Both the position numbers and the translations under genes were made by a program. Positions 1 to 9,090 of a stretch of 64,000 bases of DNA are shown here, in pieces. This stretch comes from Deltaproteobacteria bacterium (GTDB lineage: Bacteria; Desulfobacterota; Desulfomonilia; UBA1062). The notes under the pieces were generated by a model. The model was not told the origin of the DNA. It ran no database searches and saw nothing but the letters and a program-made list of their open reading frames with translations. The first letter of the stretch is position 1, and each line of letters begins with the position of its first letter. The stretch is taken from the NCBI GenBank assembly GCA_015486075.1, contig WFSG01000048.1:1-64000 (forward strand), given 5' to 3'.

Positions 1-1650
1 ATGGATTGGAAGAAGGCCATAGACAGTCTTGTTGTATCGCATGCAGATGTATGGGTGAATCCTGTCAGGAGGGACATTATAAGGGAGGTAGTGGGTAGGA
101 GGGAAGCGTTTGTAAGCAGGTATGGTGCGCTTGCGACGTGGACGCCTGTTGAGTCGACGGGTAGGAGTCCCAAGGACACACTGACGGTGAGGAGGCCTTC
201 CAGTGAGGGTAACATTGACTGGGACTCTCCGAATAACATCCCCATTGATCAAGAGACGTTTGATATGCTTTTTGAGGATGGACTTAAGGTGCTTTCGAGA
301 AAGTCTAGGTTGTATGTTATTGAGCGTGTACTGGGTGCTGATGTAGGTTACAGTTTGCCTGTGAGGACGGTAACGGACAGGGCTTTGACTGTGCTGTTTA
401 CGGACAACATGTTTAGGCCGGTGCCTGGTGATATAGGTAGGAGCATTTTTTCCAGCAGGCCGTTTAACATTCTGGTACTTCCCTATGACAAGCTTGATCC
501 TGGGAGGTACAAGGGCAGGCTTAGGGTAGTACCGGAGACGGGTCGTACTTCGGACATGGCCATAGCAATGGATTTTGACAGGATGTTGGGTATTGTTTAT
601 GGGTCTGCCTATGGTGGGAGTGTAAAGAAGCTCATGTTTAGTGTGATGAACTACATATTGCCCGAGGCAGGGATACTTCCATTGCACTCGTCGGCGAACG
701 AGGGGTCTGGGGGTGATTCTGCGTTATTCTTGGGTCTTTCGGGCACGGGCAAGACGTCTCTTTCCTCGGATCCATCCCGGGCGCTTCTTGGTGATGATGA
801 GCATGGTTGGGGTGATAGTGGGATTGCGAATTTTGAGAATGGTTGTTATGCGAAGATGGTGAATTTGGATCCGGAGAGGGAGCCTGAGATATACAATGCT
901 GTCATGCACGAGGCAGATTATTTGGATCATGGTGCGATAGTGGAGAATGCGATGATGTATCCTGATGGGACGTTTGATTTTTCAGATACCAGGTTGACCG
1001 AGAATTCCAGGGCTTCGTATCCTTTGACTTTTCTGACAAATATCAAGGTATCGTCGGTATCTGGTCATCCCAGGACCATAGTGTTTTTGACTGCGGATGC
1101 CAATGGTGTAATACCTCCTGTTGCAAAGCTTACCCCTGAGCAGGCCATGTTATGGTTTTTGATGGGTTATACGAGCAAGCTTGCAGGTACGGAGACAGGT
1201 ATAGTAGATCCTGTTGCCACGTTTTCGAGGTTTTTTGGTGAGCCCTTTATGCCCAGGAATCCGGATGAGTATGCAAGGCTTCTTGGTGAGAAGTTAGAGA
1301 GGCATGGTACCCAGGTATATCTAATCAACACGGGTTGGAGTGGTGGGCCGTATGGCGAGGGAGAGAGGATGGATATCAGGCTTACCAGGAGGATATTGGA
1401 TGCTGTGTTGAAAGGGGACTTGGAATCAGTCGAGTTTGAAGAGGACCCGATTTTTCACGTTTATATCCCTAGAAGTGTTCCTGGGCTGCAGTCCCAGGAT
1501 GTACTTAATCCCAGGAATACCTGGAAAGACAAGGGTGCCTACGATACGCGTGCAAGGCTTCTTGCATCTCAATTCAGCGATCACTTTGACAAGGCCTACG
1601 GCAACAAGGGCATAGATAAAAAAGTGGAAGCACAATGCCCAGGAAAATAA
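1..1650 (+). CDS. pckA: Phosphoenolpyruvate carboxykinase (ATP)
   Basis: Catalyses the ATP-dependent interconversion of oxaloacetate and phosphoenolpyruvate in the cytosol, linking the TCA cycle with gluconeogenesis or anaplerosis. The 549-residue length is normal for the ATP-type family. The kinase-1a P-loop GLSGTGKT lies at residues 245-252, followed by the kinase-2 motif GDDEHGW at 264-270. The substrate-binding segment with STGRSPKD is near residue 55. The ATG sits on base 1 of the window, so the upstream ribosome site and any longer start cannot be checked, but the N-terminus looks complete for the family. The next gene is convergent. Identification is firm; the direction of flux in the cell is not visible. 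Confidence 0.95.
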   Translation: MDWKKAIDSLVVSHADVWVNPVRRDIIREVVGRREAFVSRYGALATWTPVESTGRSPKDTLTVRRPSSEGNIDWDSPNNIPIDQETFDMLFEDGLKVLSRKSRLYVIERVLGADVGYSLPVRTVTDRALTVLFTDNMFRPVPGDIGRSIFSSRPFNILVLPYDKLDPGRYKGRLRVVPETGRTSDMAIAMDFDRMLGIVYGSAYGGSVKKLMFSVMNYILPEAGILPLHSSANEGSGGDSALFLGLSGTGKTSLSSDPSRALLGDDEHGWGDSGIANFENGCYAKMVNLDPEREPEIYNAVMHEADYLDHGAIVENAMMYPDGTFDFSDTRLTENSRASYPLTFLTNIKVSSVSGHPRTIVFLTADANGVIPPVAKLTPEQAMLWFLMGYTSKLAGTETGIVDPVATFSRFFGEPFMPRNPDEYARLLGEKLERHGTQVYLINTGWSGGPYGEGERMDIRLTRRILDAVLKGDLESVEFEEDPIFHVYIPRSVPGLQSQDVLNPRNTWKDKGAYDTRARLLASQFSDHFDKAYGNKGIDKKVEAQCPGK

Positions 1651-1678
1651 TAATAAGGTTGCAGGCACCAAGTCTCAG

Positions 1679-1705
1679 ATCCAAGCCATAATTAATGTCT
1701 TGGAT
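1679..1705. terminator. Weak hairpin between convergent genes
   Basis: ATCCAAG (1679-1685) and CTTGGAT (1699-1705) form a 7-bp stem with a 13-nt loop, 29 bp after the pckA stop and just before the end of the convergent flavoprotein gene. There is no long T-tract, so its role as a shared terminator is only inferred from position. Confidence 0.3.
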
Positions 1706-1710
1706 TTCAA

Positions 1711-2817
1711 CTAATGCGCGATTGTTTTGAGTATCTTCCATGCACCCAGTATACTGGGTCCAAGTAGATCCTTGTGGGTGCTTTTTCCAGAGATAATGTC
1801 CGCGTATGTCTTACCTATATCTGGATTTATTCTGAATGCATTTAGAGAAATGGTAGGGAATGTGTATATCATTTTTGAAAGGAAGAAAGCACGTCTTAGT
1901 TCTGGTACTATGGTCTTTTTTAGTAGAATGTTATACCTTTGACCTGCTTTGCCGTCATTTAGATCGTTTAGGGCCTTAGCTGCCAATGATCCGCTCTTGA
2001 TCGCATAATATATACCTTCACCGGTTACAGGATCTACTAGGTGTGCGGCATCGCCAACGAATAGAATCTTGCCTCGGCTAAAATTATTTTCAAGCGAGTA
2101 CATAGGAAGGAAATATCCCCTTGGTCTTACATGGGGTAAGTCATGCCTTTCAAGAAAGTCATTGTAGAACCTCATAATCTCGGGGCTATAGTCCAACATG
2201 CCAATGCCAACCGATGCCCTACCATTTTTTGGGAATATCCAGCCGTAACCCTTTGGGATCCAGCCAAAATCCAGTACAACGTGGTCGAGCTCTTCATTGA
2301 CCTTGAGTGTTGTTTCAAGGGAAAACACACGTGGTCTGTACCTCGAGACCTGGTTTCTTATTACGCTATTACAGCCATCTGCAGCCACCACGTACCTCGC
2401 ATAGAAGGTTTCACCATTGCTTGCAGTGACCTGCATACTTTCTCCCCATGGATAAACGGACCTTACATTTCTATTCTCCAGCAAACTGGCACCTGCCTCG
2501 AGTGAGGCCTTCAGGAGGTAATGGTCAAAGTCCATGCGTTCTACCATGTGCACAAGTGGTCCATTGGCCTCGACCTCAACGTGGGCCATGCCCTTATCAG
2601 GGTAATATATGTATGCCTTGCTATGCGAACAAAGTTTTACATTTTCAAATCCAGGGGGAAGCAAAGGAATAACCTTGTGCGTAACACCTCCAGCGCAGAG
2701 TTTTGGCCTGGGAAATCTGCGTTTCTCAAGGATTAATACTTCTCTTCCGCTCTCTGATAATAGCCTTGCAGCCGTTGATCCTGCTGGGCCTGCGCCTACT
2801 ACTACGACATCTATCAT
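1711..2817 (-). CDS. Geranylgeranyl reductase family FAD-dependent oxidoreductase
   Basis: A 368-residue flavoprotein of the geranylgeranyl reductase/BchP-like family, which reduces isolated double bonds in prenyl chains (prenyl lipids or quinone side chains). The N-terminus carries the dinucleotide-binding motif VVGAGPAGSTAA, followed by the EKRRFPRPKLCAGG segment typical of the family. The second FAD motif, GDAAHLVDPVTGEG, lies around residue 265. It starts within the last codons of miaB (4-bp overlap, 2814-2817), so the two are co-transcribed. The physiological substrate cannot be told from the sequence; menaquinone side chain or another polyprenyl compound is possible. Confidence 0.8.
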   Translation of the reverse strand: MIDVVVVGAGPAGSTAARLLSESGREVLILEKRRFPRPKLCAGGVTHKVIPLLPPGFENVKLCSHSKAYIYYPDKGMAHVEVEANGPLVHMVERMDFDHYLLKASLEAGASLLENRNVRSVYPWGESMQVTASNGETFYARYVVAADGCNSVIRNQVSRYRPRVFSLETTLKVNEELDHVVLDFGWIPKGYGWIFPKNGRASVGIGMLDYSPEIMRFYNDFLERHDLPHVRPRGYFLPMYSLENNFSRGKILFVGDAAHLVDPVTGEGIYYAIKSGSLAAKALNDLNDGKAGQRYNILLKKTIVPELRRAFFLSKMIYTFPTISLNAFRINPDIGKTYADIISGKSTHKDLLGPSILGAWKILKTIAH

Positions 2818-4127
2818 ACTATTTCCCCTGTGAGGGTATTTGGGTTTGCCCTTGTTACAAGCACGTTTATGGTCCTGCCTATTAATTCTGGTGATCCAGG
2901 GAAATTAACTATCACGTTCTGGCCTATTCTTCCAAAGACCTGGCTCTTATCCCGTTTGCTCGTACCGTCCACGAGAACTTCCACGACCTTACCCACCCAT
3001 GTTTCAAGATTTTCTTTGGTTATCTTCCTTTGGATCCTCTGGAGTACACTGAGTCTCCTTTTTTTCTCCTCAATGGGTACATGGTCTGGCATCCTTGATG
3101 CCGATGTCCCTGGTCTCGGGGAATACTTGAATGAGAAAAGCATGTCGAATCTCACCTTTTGCACAAGGTCAAGGGTTTTCTGGAAGTCATCCTCTCTCTC
3201 CATGGGAAAGCCAACTATGACGTCAGAGCTTAATGCAATGTCCTTTCTTTTGGCCCTTAACTTTTCTATCAGACCAAGGTAGTGTTCTGCCGTGTAATGC
3301 CTGTTCATGTATTTGAGTACTCTGTTAGAACCTGACTGGAAGGGTAGATGCACGTGCGGACATAGTTTATTTAGCTTTGCAAAGGATTCGATCAAATCGT
3401 CGCTCATGTCCTTTGGATGCGACGTGGTAAACCTTATACGCTCTATGCCGTTTACTTCGTTTATCATGCCAAGCAGCTCATGGAAAGTTATGCCTCCCCT
3501 GTAGGAATTAACGTTTTGACCTAGGAGGAAAATTTCTTTCACTCCCCTTGAGGCGTGTAACCTGATCTCTTCCAGTATACTTTTGTAGTCCCGGCTTATC
3601 TCAGGACCACGGACAAACGGTACTATACAATACGAACAGTAGTTGTTGCAGCCCTGCATTATGTTTATGTATGCCCTGTGTTTGGGTTGCATGAAACCAG
3701 GGCTAGGGACGATGTCCATGGACGGTATATATTGGTTAAATCCAGTTTCTACCAGGTGTGTTTTGCCCTGTAATACAATGTTGTCGACTGTATCGGGTAT
3801 GGCATGTAGCCTGTGCGTTCCCTGGACAAAATCCACGTGCGGAAAACGTTCTATAAGCCTGTAGCCCTCCTGCTCTGCGGCGCAACCTGTTATTCCAATA
3901 ACAAGATCTGGTTTTGCCAGTTTGTTTTTCCTTAGCCTTCCGATGTTACTCATGGCCTTCTCATAGGCCTTCTGCCTGACAGAACACGTGTTTATTATTA
4001 TGAGATCGGCTTTCGACGTGCTTGTTGTGGGTATCCAACCCCTGTCGTAGAGCACTGAATACAGTTTCTGGGAGTCGAGGTCATTCATCTGGCAGCCATA
4101 GGTAAATATCTTCAAGTAGCCCTTCAT
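2814..4127 (-). CDS. miaB: tRNA-2-methylthio-N6-dimethylallyladenosine synthase MiaB
   Basis: Radical SAM methylthiotransferase that converts i6A37 to ms2i6A37 in tRNAs reading UNN codons. At 437 residues it has the expected three domains. The N-terminal UPF0004 domain has cluster-binding Cys12, Cys48 and Cys82 (YGCQMN, NTCSV, TGCAAE). The radical SAM domain has Cys160, Cys164 and Cys167 (GCNNYCSYC), and a TRAM domain occupies about the last 65 residues. The motifs fit MiaB better than MtaB or RimO, although the paralogues are close. It overlaps the downstream flavoprotein gene by 4 bp. Confidence 0.9.
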   Translation of the reverse strand: MKGYLKIFTYGCQMNDLDSQKLYSVLYDRGWIPTTSTSKADLIIINTCSVRQKAYEKAMSNIGRLRKNKLAKPDLVIGITGCAAEQEGYRLIERFPHVDFVQGTHRLHAIPDTVDNIVLQGKTHLVETGFNQYIPSMDIVPSPGFMQPKHRAYINIMQGCNNYCSYCIVPFVRGPEISRDYKSILEEIRLHASRGVKEIFLLGQNVNSYRGGITFHELLGMINEVNGIERIRFTTSHPKDMSDDLIESFAKLNKLCPHVHLPFQSGSNRVLKYMNRHYTAEHYLGLIEKLRAKRKDIALSSDVIVGFPMEREDDFQKTLDLVQKVRFDMLFSFKYSPRPGTSASRMPDHVPIEEKKRRLSVLQRIQRKITKENLETWVGKVVEVLVDGTSKRDKSQVFGRIGQNVIVNFPGSPELIGRTINVLVTRANPNTLTGEIV

Positions 4128-4218
4128 ATTACCTAAGACATACAGTCATGGAAAGATGTAGTCAATAGTCCTTGGTGGCGAAGCACATTGCTTTCAGGTA
4201 ATTGATGCTGCGAGGCTT

Positions 4219-4280
4219 GAACATAAAAGAAGGGGCGGGACCACCCTTACTGATGTGGTCCCGCCCCTTCTTTTATGTTC
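4219..4280. terminator. Perfect 26-bp stem terminator after the thiolase gene
   Basis: Bases 4219-4244 and 4255-4280 are exact reverse complements (26 bp) around a 10-nt loop. The stem has a GC-rich centre (GGGGCGGGACCAC) and A/T-rich outer arms that supply T-tracts in both directions. It begins 13 bp beyond the thiolase stop on the minus strand and lies between that gene and the miaB start. Position and structure indicate an intrinsic terminator, probably usable from both strands. Confidence 0.85.
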
Positions 4281-4292
4281 TTAGTCCTTACT

Positions 4293-5474
4293 CTATTCCT
4301 TGTTCACGTTCTGCCATAGCGTTGCATTTGCATTACCGAATCCACCGCAAAGCATGGCCACTCCGTATTTTGCATCCTTGTAGTCTGTCTTCATTATGTT
4401 GTTGAGCGTAATGATGATTCTTGCCCCGGATTCTCCAAGGGGATGTCCCAATGCTAATGCACCGCCCCAAACATTGACATTCTCGAACGGTGCGTTCTCT
4501 CCGAGACCGAGCTCTCTCAACACTGCAACAGACTGGCTACCAAATGCCTCATTGAGTTCCCACACATCGATGTCTTTTACTGTAAGGCCTACTCTATCGA
4601 GTAGTTTTCTCGCTGCATAGAGCGGGCCTATACCCATAATTGTAGGATCACAGCCAGCCATGGCACCTGACACATACTTGAGATGGTATTCTAACCCGAG
4701 CTCGTCAGCCTTGTCCCTGCTCATCAGGAGTAGAGCACATGCACCAGTTGTAAGAGGAGAAGAAGTTGCGGCTGTTACAACGCCATCTGGCTTAAAGGCT
4801 GGCTGCATTGAAGCCATAGTCTCCATTGAAACGTTTTCCCTTATCCACTGGTCCCTGTCCACTATGAACTTTGTGCCATCCTCTTTCTCACCCTCTATGG
4901 GCACAATCTCGTTCTTGAATTTTCCAGCCTTTGTTGCCTCTGCTGCCCTTTTGTGACTCCAGTAAGCCATCTTTTCTTGGTCCACGCGGTCCACCTTCCA
5001 CAATTCTGCTACCTTCTCAGCAGTCGGCCCCATGGGGATCTCTTCCATCTTATACCTGTTGGCAAGCCTTGGTGGGAAATCCATTGCAAAGGCCATGGGT
5101 ACATGCTGCATGTCCTCTACACCTGATGCAATGTATATGTCACCCTCGCCACACATGATAGCCCTTGCAGCATGCTCAGTGGCTGACATGCCTGAAGGGC
5201 ACTGCTGGCATATTCCATTCGTAGCCACAGACTCCGGGTAACCTCCTGCCAACCAGCCCAATCTTGCTATATCATTCTGCATGCCCGACTGGTTTGCAGT
5301 ACCGCAAAAGACAGCCTCAACATCCTCTGGCTTGACCTTGGGATTTCTCTTGAACAAGGCATCATAGACAGCCGTCAATAACTCGTCAGGTCTTTTGTTT
5401 CTGAACCAGCCCTTCTTTGCATGGGCCCTGGTATTAGCGGTCCTAACTCCATCTATAATTACACATTCCTTCAC
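4293..5474 (-). CDS. Acetyl-CoA acetyltransferase (thiolase)
   Basis: Classical thiolase of 393 residues, condensing two acetyl-CoA or cleaving 3-ketoacyl-CoA. All three catalytic elements are visible: the nucleophilic Cys92 in QQCPSG, the histidine in ALGHPLGESG near residue 350, and the C-terminal cysteine in MLCGGFGNA. The NEAFGSQS motif is also intact. This contrasts with the two thiolase-like proteins near 60-62 kb. The start is preceded by GAGGTGAAGG on the coding strand. It lies downstream of the acyl-CoA synthetase on the same strand, 161 bp away, with a candidate promoter in that gap. Together with the divergent hydratase and dehydrogenase it completes the thiolytic end of beta-oxidation. 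Confidence 0.92.
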   Translation of the reverse strand: MKECVIIDGVRTANTRAHAKKGWFRNKRPDELLTAVYDALFKRNPKVKPEDVEAVFCGTANQSGMQNDIARLGWLAGGYPESVATNGICQQCPSGMSATEHAARAIMCGEGDIYIASGVEDMQHVPMAFAMDFPPRLANRYKMEEIPMGPTAEKVAELWKVDRVDQEKMAYWSHKRAAEATKAGKFKNEIVPIEGEKEDGTKFIVDRDQWIRENVSMETMASMQPAFKPDGVVTAATSSPLTTGACALLLMSRDKADELGLEYHLKYVSGAMAGCDPTIMGIGPLYAARKLLDRVGLTVKDIDVWELNEAFGSQSVAVLRELGLGENAPFENVNVWGGALALGHPLGESGARIIITLNNIMKTDYKDAKYGVAMLCGGFGNANATLWQNVNKE

Positions 5475-5593
5475 CTCTACATACCTCCTTACTTGTTAGT
5501 ATTTATCATTTTGCCCATGGACACAAAACACCCATGACTTATTGGCCTGGTTCTCCTGTAGCTCTAGTTTTATCTTTAAATGGTGTATTCTGT

Positions 5594-5622
5594 AGTATGC
5601 CATAGATTTAAGAACCAGTCAA
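5594..5622 (-). promoter_or_regulatory. Candidate sigma-70 promoter for the thiolase gene
   Basis: On the minus strand TTGACT (5617-5622) and CATACT (5594-5599, preceded by GG) are separated by 17 bp, 120 bp upstream of the thiolase start. This suggests the thiolase can be expressed separately from the acyl-CoA synthetase. The call rests on consensus match only. Confidence 0.4.
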
Positions 5623-5635
5623 TATAAATGAGCCA

Positions 5636-7657
5636 TCATTCATACATGCTGTCTATTAGTTCAGCGTATCTTTCCTTTACTATTCTCCTCTTGAGCTTTA
5701 ACGTGGGGGTAAGCTCGCCAGATTCAACGCTAAAGGGTTTATCCAGGATCTTAAAGTATTTTATCTGTTCATAACGTGACAGTTTACCATTCACCTCGTC
5801 CACCTGCTTTTTTATAAGTTCGTATACATCGGGGTGGTTCACCAGTTCGCTTTCAGAGAGGTTTTCAATACCTTTCTCCTTGGCGTATCTCTTTAATTCT
5901 TGGAAATCAGGCACGATAAGGGCGGTTATATACTTTCTGCCATCACCTGTGAGACAAGCTTGCTCTATGTATGGCTTGACAGTGAGCATTAGTTCTATTG
6001 GATGAGGTGCGATATTCTTGCCGCCCGCTGTGACGAATAGTTCCTTTTTGCGATCTGTTATCTTAAGAAAGCCATCCCCGTCAAATTCACCTACATCACC
6101 CGTCTTGAACCACCCGTCCTCAGTAAATGCCTCCTTTGTCTCCTCTGGGAGGTTCCAGTAGCCTTTGAAGACCTGAGGACCCTTGACCAGGATCTCCCCA
6201 TCAGGTGCTATCTTTTCGTCTGTCCATAACACCGGCCTTCCCACTGACCCAGGTTTTACCTTGAGCCTATATGCCACTGTATTATACGAGATGGACAGTT
6301 TCAAAGAGGTGATCGGGTTGGTGTAAGGAGATTTTCCTTCAGATTGTTGTCGTATCATTGCATCCACTGTCCAGTCTATCATCTTGTTTATGAAGTAAGT
6401 GTAGAGCTTGCCGCGGCCAGTGAGGTCAAGGCCCAGGAACTCGGGTTCGTTGAAGTTTATTACCGGGGATGTCTCGGTCAGGCCGTAGCCTTCGCTAAGC
6501 TGTATACCAAGAGACCTGAAGAATACGCATACCTCCTCAGAGAGTTTACCACCGCCTGATACTGCTATGGCGAGTCTATCAAACCCGGCTAGCTTCCTAA
6601 CCTTGTTAAACACCAGCACATTTGCCAGGGCAAACTGTATATTATCCAGTTGTTTCATCTTCTCACCTGTTGCCATGCATTCAGTGAATTTCTTCCCTGT
6701 TCTAAGTGCCCAGTCAAAGACCTTGCGGTACGGCTCTTTCTGCTTGGATACGCTCGATTTTATAAGATCATAGGTCTTCTCGAAGAACCGTGGAATGCTT
6801 GCTATCACGTTTGGCCTTATCTCTTGTATATTCTGAGGCAACCTCTGAAAGTCCTCTGCAAATGCAAGTATACCACCTAAATGGAGACCACCAACGTGGT
6901 AGTCGCTTGTCCTACCGTACACGTGACACAGGGGCAGGTGTACCATATAGATAAGATGCAGGTCCATGTCCTTGATGCGTTTCAATATGGTGGAGTCTGT
7001 GCACTGTTTTATGTTGGATACCCAATTTGACTGGGTGAGGATAACCCCCTTTGGGCGACCTGTTGTCCCGGAGGTGTATATAATGGATGCTATATCATCT
7101 GGTCCAACGGACCTTATGCTATCCTCGATCCTCGTAACCTCAACCTCTTTCCTACCTAGCTCCATTACTTCGTTGAACGTTAGTACGCCCTCAGTTCTCT
7201 CACCTTCCCATGGCCCCATGGTAACTATGTACTCTAACTGCATCTCCTTTTTTTCCTTTTTTAGCCTCAGCACGGTCTCGGCTTTTCCCTGGTCAGATAC
7301 TATGGCTATCCTTGATCCACTATCACTCAACATGTATGCAAGTTCATCATCAGAAAGGGTGGGGTACAGGGGTACGCCAATTGCACCACATGCCTGTATG
7401 GCCTGGTCTGATATGATCCACCTTGGACGACTCTCCGAGAATATGGCAGCCCTGTCTCCCTTTTTTAGGCCTAGTTTTACAAGGCCCCTGGCAAGGTCAA
7501 GCACCCGTGAACGTACGTCTTCCCATGTTTGGTCCCTGTAGTCTTGGTTGGGACGGCCCTCGTCGTCAAACTTTGCCCTGAGAAAAACGTGTTCTTTCCC
7601 GTATCTCTGGGCCTGGTTATGGAATATCCCGCATAGTGTTTCAGTACTGTAAGCCAT
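5636..7657 (-). CDS. Long-chain acyl-CoA synthetase (AMP-forming)
   Basis: ANL-superfamily ligase of 673 residues that activates fatty acids to acyl-CoA with ATP, via an acyl-adenylate. The AMP-binding P-loop YTSGTTGRPKGV lies near residue 195. The later motifs SEGYGLTETSPV, WFKTGDVGEFDGDG and DRKKELFVTAGGKNIAP are all present. The length and linker match the bacterial FAA1-like long-chain group rather than the shorter E. coli FadD. A GGGAGG ribosome site precedes the ATG. The gene is divergent from the hydratase/dehydrogenase pair across a 630-bp intergenic region. Chain-length preference cannot be read. Confidence 0.9.
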   Translation of the reverse strand: MAYSTETLCGIFHNQAQRYGKEHVFLRAKFDDEGRPNQDYRDQTWEDVRSRVLDLARGLVKLGLKKGDRAAIFSESRPRWIISDQAIQACGAIGVPLYPTLSDDELAYMLSDSGSRIAIVSDQGKAETVLRLKKEKKEMQLEYIVTMGPWEGERTEGVLTFNEVMELGRKEVEVTRIEDSIRSVGPDDIASIIYTSGTTGRPKGVILTQSNWVSNIKQCTDSTILKRIKDMDLHLIYMVHLPLCHVYGRTSDYHVGGLHLGGILAFAEDFQRLPQNIQEIRPNVIASIPRFFEKTYDLIKSSVSKQKEPYRKVFDWALRTGKKFTECMATGEKMKQLDNIQFALANVLVFNKVRKLAGFDRLAIAVSGGGKLSEEVCVFFRSLGIQLSEGYGLTETSPVINFNEPEFLGLDLTGRGKLYTYFINKMIDWTVDAMIRQQSEGKSPYTNPITSLKLSISYNTVAYRLKVKPGSVGRPVLWTDEKIAPDGEILVKGPQVFKGYWNLPEETKEAFTEDGWFKTGDVGEFDGDGFLKITDRKKELFVTAGGKNIAPHPIELMLTVKPYIEQACLTGDGRKYITALIVPDFQELKRYAKEKGIENLSESELVNHPDVYELIKKQVDEVNGKLSRYEQIKYFKILDKPFSVESGELTPTLKLKRRIVKERYAELIDSMYE

Positions 7658-8141
7658 TTCTACCTCCCTAAATAGTGATTAATGGCCGTGGTACAAGCTA
7701 ATAACTTGGCTTCCAAAAATACCACAGACATACATCCTTTCTTAAAAATAACTAATATCCCAGGTAAATAAGCATACCAATAAAAATTTGAGTGGGCTAG
7801 GCCAGCTTTACTCAGCTGAGCATATCACGCTTGTAACCCGGAATTTTTATCCCAACCACAAGCATTTTTATCTGCTGTGTGCTCTAGTACACATCACCAA
7901 CCTTGTTGTACCTCATACTGGTCTCAAGCAGATACTTATGAAAATAACCTACGTGGTCAAGTATTTCAACGTATTTTTACACTATAAAGTGTTCGTCTTA
8001 GTGTTAATGACCATGTTTGGTTTGTCATACCTGGACGCTATTCACCGTCCTTCCATGCTTTAGAAGTAAACGAGGATACAGGCTCTTGCACAGCTAGGCG
8101 CTGTTGTAGTAACAAGGTGAGGAGTAAGGCAGTTTTATGAA

Positions 8142-8190
8142 AGGTTTTTTAACCTAACCACTCGTTGTCCTAGGATGGGATCCTAACGAG
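8142..8190. repeat. Two adjacent inverted repeats, possible regulator site
   Basis: AGGTT-TTTT-AACCT (8142-8155) is followed by CTCGTT...AGGAT-GGG-ATCCT-AACGAG (8161-8190), whose left arm has a 5-nt bulge (GTCCT). They lie 59 bp upstream of the TATAAT box of the enoyl-CoA hydratase gene. They could be operator sites for a fatty-acid regulator or RNA hairpins of a leftward transcript. Neither is proven. Confidence 0.35.
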
Positions 8191-8224
8191 GTGTTTATTA
8201 ATTACTTTACTTTACCCCTGTTCT

Positions 8225-8254
8225 CTGATAATCCAAAGACCAATATACTATAAT
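8225..8254 (+). promoter_or_regulatory. Candidate promoter for the enoyl-CoA hydratase operon
   Basis: A perfect TATAAT at 8249-8254 has CTGATA (8225-8230, 4 of 6 matches to TTGACA) 18 bp upstream. It stands 33 bp before the chosen ATG. Confidence 0.45.
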
Positions 8255-8287
8255 ACATTTATAATAGAATTAATTGGGTAATTGACT

Positions 8288-9058
8288 ATGGGGTATGAGA
8301 ATATAATACTTGAAAAGGACAATCATGTAGCAACGCTTACCATCAACCACCCACCTGCGAATGCAATTAATCTGGCAACGCTAGAAGAGATTAATAAGGC
8401 ACTTGATGACGTAGAGCAAGACGGGGAGACCAGAGTCTTGGTAATAACTGGTGCCGGTGATAAGGGATTCTCAGCTGGTTTTGATGTAACGGACGCAGCA
8501 AACGCGCACAAGACAGGGCCAAAGGGACAGCAGGTCTGGACCCGTATAGACAGGTTTACCAAGCCGGTGGTTGCTGCGATAAACGGGTTTGCCCTGGGCG
8601 GAGGCTGCGAGCTGGCACTTGCGTGTCATTTCAGGATAATGGTGAACACACCCAAGGCTAAGATAGGCCTGCCAGAGCTCAACCTGGGCATAATACCTGG
8701 CTGGGGTGGTACGCAGAGAATGACCCGGACAATAGGGAGATCAAAGGCACTGGAGATGATCTTGTTCAGCAAAAGGCTTAACGCAGAGGATGCCGCCAAG
8801 ATAGGACTGGTTGACATGGTTTCAGAGCCGGGAAAGTTGATGGATGATGTTAACGAGTTTGCAAGAAGACTTGTCGAGAGACCGCCCATTGCAGTAGAAA
8901 GTGTGCTCAGAGCGATTGATGCGGGTCTTTACCATGGAATAGGGAAAGGCCTGGAGGTTGAGCTTGAAGGTACAAAGGTAGTTTCGCGTTCAGAGGATGC
9001 AAAAGAAGGTTTCACTGCGTTTCTTGAAAAGAGAAAACCCGTATTCAAGGGCAAGTAA
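8288..9058 (+). CDS. Enoyl-CoA hydratase/isomerase family protein
   Basis: Crotonase-fold protein of 256 residues that hydrates trans-2-enoyl-CoA to 3-hydroxyacyl-CoA. The oxyanion-hole and catalytic segment GFALGGGCELALA and the second segment GLPELNLGIIPGWGGTQR are intact. They contain both glutamates expected of a true hydratase. I chose ATG 8288 over TTG 8282 because a GGG at 8276-8278 is suitably spaced and the protein then begins at the usual family position. The next gene, 32 bp downstream, is the matching dehydrogenase, so the pair forms steps two and three of beta-oxidation or butyrate-type metabolism. Confidence 0.9.
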   Translation: MGYENIILEKDNHVATLTINHPPANAINLATLEEINKALDDVEQDGETRVLVITGAGDKGFSAGFDVTDAANAHKTGPKGQQVWTRIDRFTKPVVAAINGFALGGGCELALACHFRIMVNTPKAKIGLPELNLGIIPGWGGTQRMTRTIGRSKALEMILFSKRLNAEDAAKIGLVDMVSEPGKLMDDVNEFARRLVERPPIAVESVLRAIDAGLYHGIGKGLEVELEGTKVVSRSEDAKEGFTAFLEKRKPVFKGK

Positions 9059-9090
9059 AAAGCATACCAAGGAAACCAAGGGAGGTATTT

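Larger units (their letters stand above)
7658..8287. other. 630-bp divergent intergenic region
   Basis: Lies between the divergent acyl-CoA synthetase and enoyl-CoA hydratase genes. It is AT-rich and holds a ribosome site for the leftward gene at its left edge, two adjacent inverted repeats (8142-8190) and a TATAAT box (8249-8254) for the rightward gene. A 91-codon TTG-initiated frame at 7788-8063 has no ribosome site and no recognisable domain, so I do not call it a gene. No tRNA or known riboswitch was recognised. Confidence 0.6.

Noticed and set aside
7788-8063. 91-codon frame in the divergent intergenic region
   Set aside because: It starts with TTG, lacks a ribosome site, has no recognisable domain and lies in AT-rich regulatory DNA.
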